Source: Acidobacteriota bacterium (GTDB lineage Bacteria > Acidobacteriota > Terriglobia > Acidiferrales > UBA7541). From it: a DNA stretch of 43,870 nt. The notes beneath the pieces are model-generated. The model saw only the letters and a program-made list of their open reading frames with translations, was not told the DNA's origin and made no database searches. Below are positions 1 through 8,728 of this stretch, piece after piece; position 1 is the stretch's first letter, and each line of letters begins with the position of its first letter. The stretch is taken from assembly GCA_003223255.1 (NCBI GenBank), contig QHYJ01000143.1:1-43870 (forward strand), read 5' to 3'. Both the position numbers and the translations under genes were made by a program.

Positions 1-2
1 AT

Positions 3-287
3 TACGCGCGGCGCATCCTCGAACACGCTTCGGCACAGGGTGAGACGAGCCCCAATGCGAAAAGCCCCGACAAAGCGCAGCCCGCCGTGCCTTGCACGCC
101 CACTGTTCCCAGCGCGGCCAATACACCTGACGCGACCGCTTCTTCTAGCGCGGCTCCTTCTACTGTCTCGCCCAGTGCCGCACCTCCTGCGAATAATTGT
201 GTGATTCCCGCCGCGCCCAAGTTGTCTGCGGACTCCGCGCCGAATCCCGCGCCGCAGACCAAGCCCCCCTACCGCCGCGACGATTAG
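3..287 (+). CDS. C-terminal end of an Ala/Pro/Ser-rich protein, partial
   Basis: An open frame enters from the left edge of the window and stops at TAG 285-287, so only the last 94 residues are visible. It opens with a short, possibly helical stretch (YARRILEHA) and continues as a low-complexity tail rich in Ala, Pro and Ser, ending KPPYRRDD. The tail suggests a disordered C-terminus. I do not recognise the family and assign no function. The stop lies two bases before the RHS remnant, so the two may have been brought together by a deletion. The composition could also be a by-product of GC-rich DNA. Confidence 0.4.
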   Translation, partial: YARRILEHASAQGETSPNAKSPDKAQPAVPCTPTVPSAANTPDATASSSAAPSTVSPSAAPPANNCVIPAAPKLSADSAPNPAPQTKPPYRRDD

Positions 288-289
288 CG

Positions 290-670
290 TTCTCCCCCGT
301 CTATGACGCCGTGGGCAATCGCGCGCGGAAGACCTCGACCATTCCGGGGTTGCCGGGCGGCTTGACGAATTACAACATGAACGACCAACCCGCACCAGAC
401 ACCTACGACGCGAATGGCAACACCATGGCGTCGAACGGGCTCGGCTATGTCTACGACTTCGAGAACCGCGTGATGCGGGCGGGCGCGGGAATCACCATGG
501 CCTACGACGGCGACGGCAACCGCAACCGCGTGAGGAAGACCGTAGCCGGGGTCACGCAAAAACAGGTGGAGCGCAAGGAGGCGGGTGGCGTGCCGCCAAC
601 GGCTAACGGCTCACAAGGATCGAAGGTTCCCCTCCGCCGTAGTGAACAGATCATGGATCAGTGGTCGTGA
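290..670 (+). pseudogene. RHS/YD-repeat protein remnant
   Basis: The frame encodes several YD-repeat units typical of RHS proteins: YDAVGNR, YDANGNT, YVYDFENR and YDGDGNR. RHS proteins are normally above 1000 residues and fold into a large beta-cocoon shell. Here only about 95 repeat residues remain. There is no start codon with a ribosome-binding site; the repeats begin directly after the upstream stop at 287. After KTVAGVT the expected continuation of the core is lost and the frame runs as unrelated residues to a stop that overlaps the 3' end of the convergent copper-protein gene. It is therefore a fragment truncated at both ends. The YD motifs make the family call secure. Confidence 0.75.
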
Positions 671-1734
671 GTCATGCCGGCCATTTCGTGCATCGGCGGC
701 GTTTTGCGGCGCAGCGCGGCCATTTTGGAATCATCGTGCGGAACGAAGTAGCCAACGGCGATACCCATGGCGCCGTCGTGCAGTAATTTGCCGGTGGGAT
801 TGTCGTACGTGGCCGAAGTCTTGAGCACGTCGCCCGCGGAAAATTGGAAGCCGCCTTCTTGGAGAAACAATTTCACGGGCACGGCCTCGAGGCGGCCCTT
901 TTCGTCGACTTTGGCGTCCAGCGTGGCCACGGTTTCTTTGCGCGTAAGGTCCTGCAAGACGATTTCTCTTCCGTAATCATGGAGATGCCCGCCGACGCCG
1001 AGCAGCACGCCGCCGTATTTCACCGTCACCGTGCCGGACTTTTCGCTCTTGCCCGCAGGCACGTCGTAACTGGAATTTCCGCAAGACTTCACGTCCATCC
1101 ATGCGGGATAGACGTTCTTGCGTGGCGAAGCATTTTCGCTGGCGTCCTGATACGGAATGACAACTTCCAGATAGGCCTTGTCGTAGGAAGTGGACGTAGG
1201 GTTATAGACCATCGTTTCGATGCGAATTTTGTCGTCCTTTTGCACGCGATAGCCGTAGCCGGGAACTTCCGCCCAGTCGGTCATCTCGCTTCCGGCACCG
1301 AAAATGTGCTCTTCCTTGTTGGGGCAGAGAAAATCCGAGCGGTTCTCGTTCCAGAAAGCGGTGTGATGCAGGACGGTTCCAGGAACCGCATTGCCGGCGG
1401 CGTCCACGAGTTTGGGGTGATACGCCAGAAGCCAGCCGTCGAAGGGGATCTGCCAGATTTGGTCGGGAGGCTGCGGCATTTTCATGTGGCCGGTGTGCGC
1501 GGGAAGATTCATCGGGCCGACGCGCAGAGTAACGGTGTGCGCCGCAGCGTCTATTTTTGTGTCCAACGTGACGCCCTTGGCGATGGCGTGGTGCATGCCT
1601 TCCTGCATGAAGCCGCCATGATGCTGGTGTTGCATGCTCATTTGTGATTCGGCAGGTTTTTCCTGCGCACAGGCAAAGCCTGTCGGCAGCAAGCTCCATG
1701 CAAAGAACAGGGACAAGGATTTGAAACGCCTCAT
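658..1734 (-). CDS. Secreted copper type II monooxygenase-like (PHM/Nod19-like) protein
   Basis: A 358-residue protein with a signal peptide (about residues 1-23, ending FACA-QE). The N-terminus of the mature chain (31-49) and the C-terminal tail (MHEMAGMTHDH) are rich in His and Met, as in copper-binding proteins. By eye the core matches the peptidylglycine monooxygenase-like fold: HH at 123-124, HLH at 250-252 and Met323 near the end, the positions of the two copper sites in PHM. The third CuH histidine appears to be Met175, so catalysis is uncertain. The GGHLHDYG block resembles the Nod19 family. Start chosen at ATG 1734 because GGAG lies 8 bases upstream. It is divergent from the amidohydrolase. 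The substrate is unknown; a copper-storage or copper-handling role is an alternative. Confidence 0.6.
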   Translation of the reverse strand: MRRFKSLSLFFAWSLLPTGFACAQEKPAESQMSMQHQHHGGFMQEGMHHAIAKGVTLDTKIDAAAHTVTLRVGPMNLPAHTGHMKMPQPPDQIWQIPFDGWLLAYHPKLVDAAGNAVPGTVLHHTAFWNENRSDFLCPNKEEHIFGAGSEMTDWAEVPGYGYRVQKDDKIRIETMVYNPTSTSYDKAYLEVVIPYQDASENASPRKNVYPAWMDVKSCGNSSYDVPAGKSEKSGTVTVKYGGVLLGVGGHLHDYGREIVLQDLTRKETVATLDAKVDEKGRLEAVPVKLFLQEGGFQFSAGDVLKTSATYDNPTGKLLHDGAMGIAVGYFVPHDDSKMAALRRKTPPMHEMAGMTHDH

Positions 1735-1874
1735 GTTATTACTCCAGACCGCGCGTGATCCTGGCCAACCCATCTCCACCTCCATGATAGCTCCGAGGAT
1801 GGCTCGGTGTCTTGCGGGGCTTTCCCTTAGGCCTGGAGTGGAATTCCGCGGAGAAAACGCTACAATCTCGGCGC

Positions 1875-3305
1875 ATGAAAACCTCTCGGCCGCTCGCTTC
1901 CTCGCTTTTCGTTTTCGCAGTGGCGGTGATTTTGGCTCCGTTCTTGACGCCGGCAAGGAAACCTGCCACCGCGGATTTGCTGGTACTGAATAACGTGACT
2001 GTAGTGGAAGTTCGAACGGGCACGTTACAACCCGACCAAACGGTGATCCTGAAACGCGATCGCATTTATTCCATGGGGCCGAGCAACTCTGCAAAGTATC
2101 CGCGCAACGCGGAAAGCGAGAACTGTAGAGGACTGTACTTAATTCCCGGATTGTGGGACATGCACGTGCACCTGGTCTTTGGCGACTGGTTCCCCGACGC
2201 GCAGGACATTTCGCTGCCGCTGTTTATCGCCAATGGTGTGACCGGCGTACGCGACATGGGCAGCGAGTTGGCCGTGGTACAAGATTAGCGCAACGAAATT
2301 AAAACCGGACGGATGATCGGTCCCCGGATTTTTACTTCCGGCCCGATGCTCGATGGTCCGAAACCTCGTTTCCCGAGTTCAATCGCTATTGCCACTCCGG
2401 AAGGTGGGCGCCGCGCGGTGGACAACCTGAAGCAGCGCGGAGTGGATTTCATCAAGCTGCAGTCCCTTATCCCGCGGGACGCGGCGCTGGCCATTGCTGA
2501 AGAGGCTAAAAAGCAGGGGATTGCGTTCGAGGGCCATGTGCCGGATGCCGTGCGCGCAGGCGAAATGTCCGAAGCGGGAATGAAGAGCTTCGAACATCTG
2601 ATCGGAATTTTTGAGGGGAGCTCGCCAGCAGAAGAAGATTTTCTCAAGGGAAACAAGACCGAACGGAAGTTTCTGGCGACTTACGACGAAGCGCGCGCCG
2701 CTTCGCTGGCCGCATTGTTGGCGAAGAACCACACGTGGCAGTGTCCGACGCTGGTCTGGGAGCGGGGAGGAAACCTGCTCGATGTAAGCGATTTTAGCGG
2801 CGACACGCGAGTGAAATATGTGCCAGGACCGTGGAAGAACAAAACTTGGAAGCGGTTTACCGGCGAAATCACGCAAGGTTACGGCACGGATGACATTGCC
2901 ACGCGCAAAAAATTTATCGACAAGGAGCTGGCGGTCGTGCACCTGCTGCATAGAGCAGGCGTTCCGTTCCTCGCCGGTACGGACACTCCCGCTGGCGTTC
3001 ACATTTTCCCAGGTTTCAGTTTGCATGAAGAGCTCCGGCGATTTGTGGCCGCGGGTTTTACTCCGCCGGAGGCATTGCAAACCGCTACGCTGAATCCCGC
3101 GCGGTTCTTTGGCATGGAAGAGCAGCTTGGCACGATCGAAGACGGGAAGCTGGCGGATCTGGTGCTTCTCAGTGCGAATCCCTTGGAGGATATTGCCAAC
3201 ACGCAGAAGATTGCAGGAGTCGTGGTAAACGGAAGGTACTTCTCGCACATAGAAATCGAAAAGATGCTTGCAGGCGTAGAGGCTGCCGCCCGCCGATACC
3301 CATAG
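1875..3305 (+). pseudogene. Amidohydrolase (imidazolonepropionase-like) with in-frame TAG
   Basis: One reading frame of 477 codons encodes a secreted metal-dependent amidohydrolase, interrupted by TAG at 2286-2288 (codon 138). An N-terminal signal peptide (MKTSRPLASSLFVFAVAV) precedes the composite N-terminal strand domain. Metal-site motifs are present on both sides of the stop: DMHVH before it, FEGHVPD and the GTDTPAG aspartate after it, and the usual C-terminal GTIEDGKLADLVLL. The frame does not change at the stop, and the residues around it (VVQD-stop-RNEIKTGR) suggest a former Trp or Gln codon. A downstream ATG at 2313 opens a 330-residue frame, but that product would lack the HxH metal site. 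Inactive unless the stop is read through. It is divergent from the copper-protein gene. Confidence 0.8.
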
Positions 3306-3318
3306 ACCGAGCCTAGCC

Positions 3319-5054
3319 TCAGCGAACGGAGCCGACGAAAACACCGAACGGGGCGATGGCGAAATTCGCCAGAGGCATCGAAGTTTGCGCAGGCTCCGGG
3401 GCGCCAAGCAAAGCTTTCGCGGAGCTACCCTTGATGCCGAGCGAGGCGAGATCGAACTTCACGGTGCGCGGCTCGCCGCTCATGTTCAGCACGACTAAGA
3501 CGGAGTCGCCGTTGCCGGGATTTTTGCGCAGGAAAGCGAGAACGTTAGGATCGTCGCGGTCCAAAGACACGCATGTTTCGCAAGGCGGGCTCGCTTTGGC
3601 GCAATTCCAACAGGCGTTTGTAGAAGGACAAGATGGAGTGAGGGTCCTTCGACTCGACTGCGACGTCATATTCGGCGGCGCTGGGCGGAATCGGAAGCCA
3701 CGTATGGTCCGCGGTGCTGAACCCCGCATCTTTTGAAGTGTCCCATTGCATGGGGGTGCGCTCGCCGTCGCGGCCTTTTTCTTCCGGCCAGCCGATTTTC
3801 CCGATGGGATCCTGGACGTCTTCCTTGCGGGTGGGAGGCGTCGTGCGCATGCCAATTTCTTCGCCGTAGTACATGAGCGGCGTGGCGCGCGGCGTGAGAA
3901 GAAGAGCCGCCATCAGCTTGGCGATTTGGTCGTTGTGCACGCCGTCGCCGTAGCGATCCCATGTGCGCGGCTGGTCGTGGTTGCTGAAAAAGTAGTGAGG
4001 CTGGTCGTGGGCAGGATTGTTCTCGACTTCATCCAGCAGCTTACGGAAATCCGGCGCGGAGAGCTTGTTCACGTCGGCAATCTGAAAATCCATCGGCAAC
4101 TGCACTTCGTCGTTTTTGGCACCGTACATTTTCGTGAGCTCTTTGATGTTCGGTTCATCGGCCTCGCTGATCAGCACAGGGTTTCCAGGATAGGCGTCGA
4201 CGACGCGCCTCCGGCAAGTTATCCGTGTATTTGTGCGCGATGTTCGGATCGCCATAGGCATTATTCCCCGGCGAAATCGGGTCGTCGTGCAAATTGGGAT
4301 CTTCGAATAACCGCGACACGGCATCGAGACGGAAGCCAGCCGCGCCGCGATCGAGCCAGAAACGCATGGCGTCGTACATGGCCTTGCGCACTTCGGGATT
4401 GCGCCAATTCAAGTCCGGTTGTTCGACGTAGAAGTGGTGGTAGTAATACTGACCGGTCGCGGGATCGAATTGCCAGGCGGAGTGGCCAAACCACGATTGC
4501 CAATTGTTGGGAGGCTGGCCGGGGCCCTTGCCGTCGCGCCAGATGTACCAGTCGCGCTTCGGATTCGTGCGCGAGGAGCGCGACTCCTTGAACCACGGAT
4601 GCTGATCGGAAGTGTGATTGGGAACGAAATCCATAATCACGCGGATATTTCTTTTCTTCGCTTCGGCCATCAACTGATCGAAATCCCCCAGCGTGCCGTA
4701 AAGAGGATCGAGGGCGGTGTAGTCGGCGACGTCGTAGCCAAAATCCACAAGCGGCGAGGGGTACATCGGGGTGATCCAGATGGCGCCGATGCCCAGGTCG
4801 TGCAAGTACTCTAAGCGGGACGTGACGCCATTAATGTCGCCCACGCCGTCGCCGTTCGAGTCCTGAAAGCTGCGCGGGTAAATCTCATAGATCACGGCGT
4901 GCTTCCACCACGGATCTTGCGCCGTTTGAGCGGCTTGATGGACGTGCTTGTGTGTGGCTTTCGGAGCAGGGAGCTGCTGCGCTAAAGCTGGGATTGCAGC
5001 CAAGCAAAGGCCGAGTATTAGAGCGAGACGAGAAAACTTAGCGAGCTTCGACAC
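3319..5054 (-). pseudogene. GH13 alpha-glucosidase-like, copy A, frameshifted
   Basis: Starts with GTG at 5054, with AGGAGAG 7 bases upstream, and a signal peptide ending ALAQQ. The (beta/alpha)8 GH13 signatures are in order: DFVPNHTSDQHPWF, FRLDAV (nucleophile Asp), LISEADEPN (acid/base Glu) and SNHDQPR (third Asp). The gene cannot give one protein. Near 4205-4212 the frame shifts after NLPE and about eight expected codons before VVDAYPG are missing, so this is a deletion of a non-multiple of three. A second shift lies near 3560-3590 between EPALR and VSLDRDDPN. The C-terminal beta domain ends at 3319. It is the last gene of a minus-strand cluster, 38 bases after the TPR chimera, and is a diverged paralogue of the copy at 17983-19684. 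The secreted form would have hydrolysed malto- or isomalto-oligosaccharides. Confidence 0.85.
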
Positions 5055-5092
5055 GGCTTCTCTCCTGGAATGCTTTTGTTCGAGTGTTCCGG

Positions 5093-7984
5093 TTACGGCC
5101 TTGCTTCTCCCCGGTTCTGCAACTGTTCCGACAACTTGAGTTCGCGCTCGGCGTCCTCCGTCCGGCCCAATTCCCGATAAGCGAGCCCGAGCAAATGATG
5201 CGGAATGGAATTATTCGGATCCATGGCGATGGCGCGCTGCAAGGCGCGAGCTGCGAGCAGCGGCTCTCCTTTTTTTTCGAGCACCTTTCCCATCAGGATG
5301 TACGGTCCAGTCGAAGTGGCGTCGAGCCAGATCGAGCGCTGCAACAGTTTTTCTGCGTCCTCGTATTTCTGCGCGCGTGTGTAGGCATCGGCGAGTTTGT
5401 AGTAGATGGCGGCGTCACCGGGATTCAGCTCCAATTCTTTCTGAAACTGTTCGGTGGCTTCGGGAATGCGCGACTTATAAAGATAAATCTCTCCTAACAG
5501 CATGTGCGCCAGCGGAAGTGTGGGATCCAACTCGACGGCCTTCTTTGCGTACTCTTCAGCGAGGGGCGCAAAATCCTGACGCAGGAGCATTCGCGCCGTG
5601 AAGAGATAGCTGGCGGCAGAATCGGGAAGAACCGCAAACATTTTCGCGAAGGACTTGCGCGCGCTGGGATAATCCTTCGTCTGGATGTAGCAGATGCCGA
5701 GAATGTACGAAGCATCGACGTTTGCGCTGGGAAACCAGGTTTGCACTTTTTCGAGGGGCCCGATGGCGTCAGCGGGGTGTCCAGCGAGATAGCTCGAGAT
5801 TCCCATCAATTGCAAGGCTTCGTTGTCGGCCGGATCCGCGGCGAGAGCTTTCTTCAGATTCGCGGCCGCATTCAGATAATCGCCCTTCTTGTAATAGACG
5901 ATTCCTAATTCATGGGCGAGTCCCTTCGTATCGGGCTGCTTGGCGGCCAGCGATTCGAGTTGCCCAATCGCTTCGTCAAACTTCCCTTGCTGCGATAAAC
6001 GACGCGACTCAGCAAAGGCCGCATCGGGCGATACGATCTGCTTGGGTTTAGGTGCCTCGAGTTGTTTCGTCGGCGCGCTGCTCTGCGCTTGGGCCGAAAC
6101 TGCGCCGCAAAGAAACAGGAAACTCATCAGAAAAGCCGCACTGGAATACCGAATGCGGCCGGACGGAGCCCCGGCGTTCCCATCCGACATTCTTGCAACT
6201 TCGAGCACAGACAACCCCTGCCTTTCGCCCATTACGGTTGAGGATGATGCTTCCGCAAGATTGCCCGTTTCTGCCAGGGCGCCGCCCAAGTTGGCCTCCG
6301 CATTGGCATCCTCGGGCCGCAAACGGACCGCAGCACGATAATGTTCAATCGCCTCGGCGAACTTCTTCTGAGAAATAAGCGCGTTCGCGAGATTGTATTG
6401 TGCGTCGAAATTGTCGGGCTGCACTTTGAGCGCCGCAGACAGATAGGATATGGCCTCGTCGACCCGCCCCGCGGCCAAAAGGGAAGCGCCAAGCGCATTG
6501 TTCGCGGTGGCGTCCTGAGGGCGAAGCTGCATGGCCTGCTCAAACTGCCGAATCGCTTCGGCCTGCTCGCCGCGGGCCATGAGCATGGCCGCAAGGTTGT
6601 AGTGCGCTTCAAAATCAGCGGGATTCTTTTCCACGTTGTGCCGGGCCATGGCTTCCTGCAACAGCATGCGTGGATCGAAAGCCATATCCGGGGAGGTGTG
6701 CGGAAGAACCTGAAGCCACAGGTGGGCCATCTCGTCGCTCGAGTGATTCCCAGCCATAACGGGGCGCGGCGGGTCGTTTGGGTTGGTCACGTTATCGCTG
6801 GAGTTGTCGTAGACGTAGTGCATCGAAATCGTGGTTCCCTTCGGCAGGGTTACCGGCGCCGCATAGCGATAAACGGCCTGCCAATTCAAATTCCATTGGG
6901 GAATGTGAATCAAAGTCCTTGCCGAGCCGTCCGGCAAAGCCGCCAAGGCCTGCAAATCCTTGCCGAGATAATGCGCGTGGGGATAAATCGCCAGCAAATC
7001 CACATCCTCGGGAAGCATAAATTTGTCCGTCACGACGAAATGCTTTTCCCCAGGAGGGATGTCGAGCTGACGATCGTTTTCCAGCTGGAGCAGCACTGGA
7101 AAGAGCGTCGCGGGCTTATCGGTAAAGTACAGCCCAAGACTAGGCTGGATCGTCTCCGGCTTGCCAGACGGTTGCAGGTGGATGTTCAAAACCAAATCCG
7201 TGTCCTTGTCCAAACGCAATGCCATACCTTCCGGCTCGGGCCGGGGCACCGTCCCGGGCTTCCAAAAAAGAAAGTGGCTGTCTGGATCAAACGTCTCCGA
7301 TTCGATCTTAAGTTCCATTCCCGCGAACCCGGCGCCGGGTTCTGACTCCTGGCGGCGCGCGGCCTGGTTGCGATCCACAAGAATGTTGGCGTGGTGAACG
7401 ACGCGTTTGTCGCCGGGCCGGATTTCCACGGCTTTCAGCCAGCGTGTGCGATCCACGGGCGTTCGAAAGACGAAATTCCAATACATATCGGAGCCGCCGG
7501 CGGGAAGCGTGTAAGGCTTTTCTGCCCGGATGATTTTATCGGGTTGGCCGAGCTGCCAGCCCGCAACAAATCTCGGGGCCGGAGGCAGATCTTCAGGAGC
7601 GCCCTCCGCAGCGCCTTGCTCGACCCATCTTTGAAAGAGGGCAATCTGTTCGTCGGAGAGACGGAGTTCGTCGGCAAATTTCGCCGGCTGAGGCTCCGGC
7701 AACCACGGAGGCATGAACCGCGTCGCGGTCACTGCAGCGATCTGCCGGGCGTGTGCTTTTGCGTCCTTGTAAGTGAGTAGCGGGAAGGGACCCGCCTCGC
7801 CGGGCCGATGACACGGAGCGCAGTACTGAAACACGATTGGAGCAATGTCGCGATTAAATGTGACTTGTTGAGCCGTAGGCAGCGTGCGTCGCACAGGAGC
7901 GCCGTCATGCTTGGCAAAAGCTGCCGCTGTCGCGGAACTCAATCCAAGCAAGCACGCAACGAGGGTTCGGCGGGAAGAGGTCAT
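5093..7984 (-). CDS. Chimeric cytochrome c / copper monooxygenase-like / TPR protein with internal signal peptide
   Basis: A 963-residue frame. Residues 1-24 are a signal peptide. A c-type heme site CAPCH lies at 55-59 with Met91 as a candidate axial ligand. A PHM-like copper domain follows with HH 197-198, His269, HAH 336-338 and Met419, all positions expected for both copper sites. TPR units occupy about 445-580. At about residue 580 a TPR helix stops in the middle (GNLAEA) and is followed by possible starts at 585 and 599, then a second signal-peptide-like segment (about 610-632, ending VSAQAQ). A further set of about eight TPR units runs to the end. This reads as two secreted proteins joined in frame by a deletion. 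The start ATG overlaps the redoxin stop (ATGA), implying translational coupling. The N-terminal half is probably a periplasmic copper/heme redox protein of unknown substrate. Confidence 0.75.
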   Translation of the reverse strand: MTSSRRTLVACLLGLSSATAAAFAKHDGAPVRRTLPTAQQVTFNRDIAPIVFQYCAPCHRPGEAGPFPLLTYKDAKAHARQIAAVTATRFMPPWLPEPQPAKFADELRLSDEQIALFQRWVEQGAAEGAPEDLPPAPRFVAGWQLGQPDKIIRAEKPYTLPAGGSDMYWNFVFRTPVDRTRWLKAVEIRPGDKRVVHHANILVDRNQAARRQESEPGAGFAGMELKIESETFDPDSHFLFWKPGTVPRPEPEGMALRLDKDTDLVLNIHLQPSGKPETIQPSLGLYFTDKPATLFPVLLQLENDRQLDIPPGEKHFVVTDKFMLPEDVDLLAIYPHAHYLGKDLQALAALPDGSARTLIHIPQWNLNWQAVYRYAAPVTLPKGTTISMHYVYDNSSDNVTNPNDPPRPVMAGNHSSDEMAHLWLQVLPHTSPDMAFDPRMLLQEAMARHNVEKNPADFEAHYNLAAMLMARGEQAEAIRQFEQAMQLRPQDATANNALGASLLAAGRVDEAISYLSAALKVQPDNFDAQYNLANALISQKKFAEAIEHYRAAVRLRPEDANAEANLGGALAETGNLAEASSSTVMGERQGLSVLEVARMSDGNAGAPSGRIRYSSAAFLMSFLFLCGAVSAQAQSSAPTKQLEAPKPKQIVSPDAAFAESRRLSQQGKFDEAIGQLESLAAKQPDTKGLAHELGIVYYKKGDYLNAAANLKKALAADPADNEALQLMGISSYLAGHPADAIGPLEKVQTWFPSANVDASYILGICYIQTKDYPSARKSFAKMFAVLPDSAASYLFTARMLLRQDFAPLAEEYAKKAVELDPTLPLAHMLLGEIYLYKSRIPEATEQFQKELELNPGDAAIYYKLADAYTRAQKYEDAEKLLQRSIWLDATSTGPYILMGKVLEKKGEPLLAARALQRAIAMDPNNSIPHHLLGLAYRELGRTEDAERELKLSEQLQNRGEARP

Positions 7985-8574
7985 TCCGTGTCCGCAATGT
8001 AGCAACCTACGCCGGGTGCGCTGGATGGCGGAGCTTTCCCTGTGAGAGCCGCCTGGATGGCGTCGTCGAGTTCGTGCGTGGTGGCAGCAGGCCGGGCGTG
8101 GCCAAGATCTTCATACCAGTTATCGATGCGCCCGTGGTAGATGAGCCGATGATGCGCGTCGAAGACCGCCACTTCCGGCGTAACCTGAGCCTGCGCTTGC
8201 GCGACGAGCGCATGTTGCTGATCACGCAACGCGGGGAGCTGGTAGCCATACTCGGTCTCATGTCGGCGAATTTTTTCCGTCGTAGCCGTCTTGCCAAGGT
8301 AGACAAGCCAGAAGCGCGCCTTGCCCGCATACTGCGCGCTGATTCTCCGAATCAACGGCGCGTAACGGTTGGAGATGGGGCAATCCGTGCGCAAGAACAC
8401 GAGCACAACCGGTTTTCCCGCTGCTTCTTGAAAAGGATCAGCGGGAGTTCCATCCACGTGAAGCGCGGTCTTTTGCGCGGCCAGCGCAAAAGGAAAAGCT
8501 GAAAGAACAACCCCTGCGGTTAGCCGAGAGAAAGAGACATAAAGCCGGCGTGGGATGAATCTAGAGACTTGCAT
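7981..8574 (-). CDS. Secreted redoxin (AhpC/TSA-thioredoxin fold)
   Basis: A 197-residue protein if started at ATG 8574; an upstream ATG at 8646 gives a longer but less signal-like N-terminus. Residues 1-32 form a signal peptide with a basic n-region (RFIPRR) and cleavage after ALA. The thioredoxin-fold core has VVLVFLRTDCPISNRYAP, with the single peroxiredoxin-type Cys at position 65, and later VTPEVAVFD containing the cis-Pro region. A second Cys near the end (GVGCYI) matches the C-terminal GC motif that I recall from redoxins fused to cytochrome/copper monooxygenase proteins. It overlaps the downstream cytochrome/copper gene by four bases, so it probably acts on that protein or its copper and heme thiols. 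Exact substrate unknown. Confidence 0.75.
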   Translation of the reverse strand: MQVSRFIPRRLYVSFSRLTAGVVLSAFPFALAAQKTALHVDGTPADPFQEAAGKPVVLVFLRTDCPISNRYAPLIRRISAQYAGKARFWLVYLGKTATTEKIRRHETEYGYQLPALRDQQHALVAQAQAQVTPEVAVFDAHHRLIYHGRIDNWYEDLGHARPAATTHELDDAIQAALTGKAPPSSAPGVGCYIADTE

Positions 8575-8669
8575 CAGCGTACTCGGGCCTGTTGCTCCAA
8601 AAATTTTACTGCCCCGCGAAGAACCTTGTCTATTCTGCAGAGCCATTTCCTAGGCGTCCGCCCAACCCA

Positions 8670-8703
8670 GAACAAAAACGGGGAGCCCGTGAAGGCTCCC
8701 CGT
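8670..8703 (-). terminator. Rho-independent terminator of receptor 1
   Basis: A perfect 10-bp stem (8678-8687 with 8694-8703, 6-base loop) is followed on the minus strand by a run of five T. It lies 25 bases after the receptor 1 stop and separates that gene from the redoxin operon. Confidence 0.9.
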
Positions 8704-8728
8704 CGGCGTGGTGGGGTCCTCGTCCTTG

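Noticed and set aside
2379-3407. 342-residue minus-strand frame opposite the amidohydrolase.
   Set aside because: It is the antisense shadow of a clear coding frame, has Arg/Ser/Leu-biased composition and no ribosome-binding site or family motif.
5093-8574. A known cytochrome oxidase or methane/ammonia monooxygenase locus.
   Set aside because: The single CxxCH and PHM-like His/Met pattern do not match those enzymes; no membrane catalytic subunit is present.
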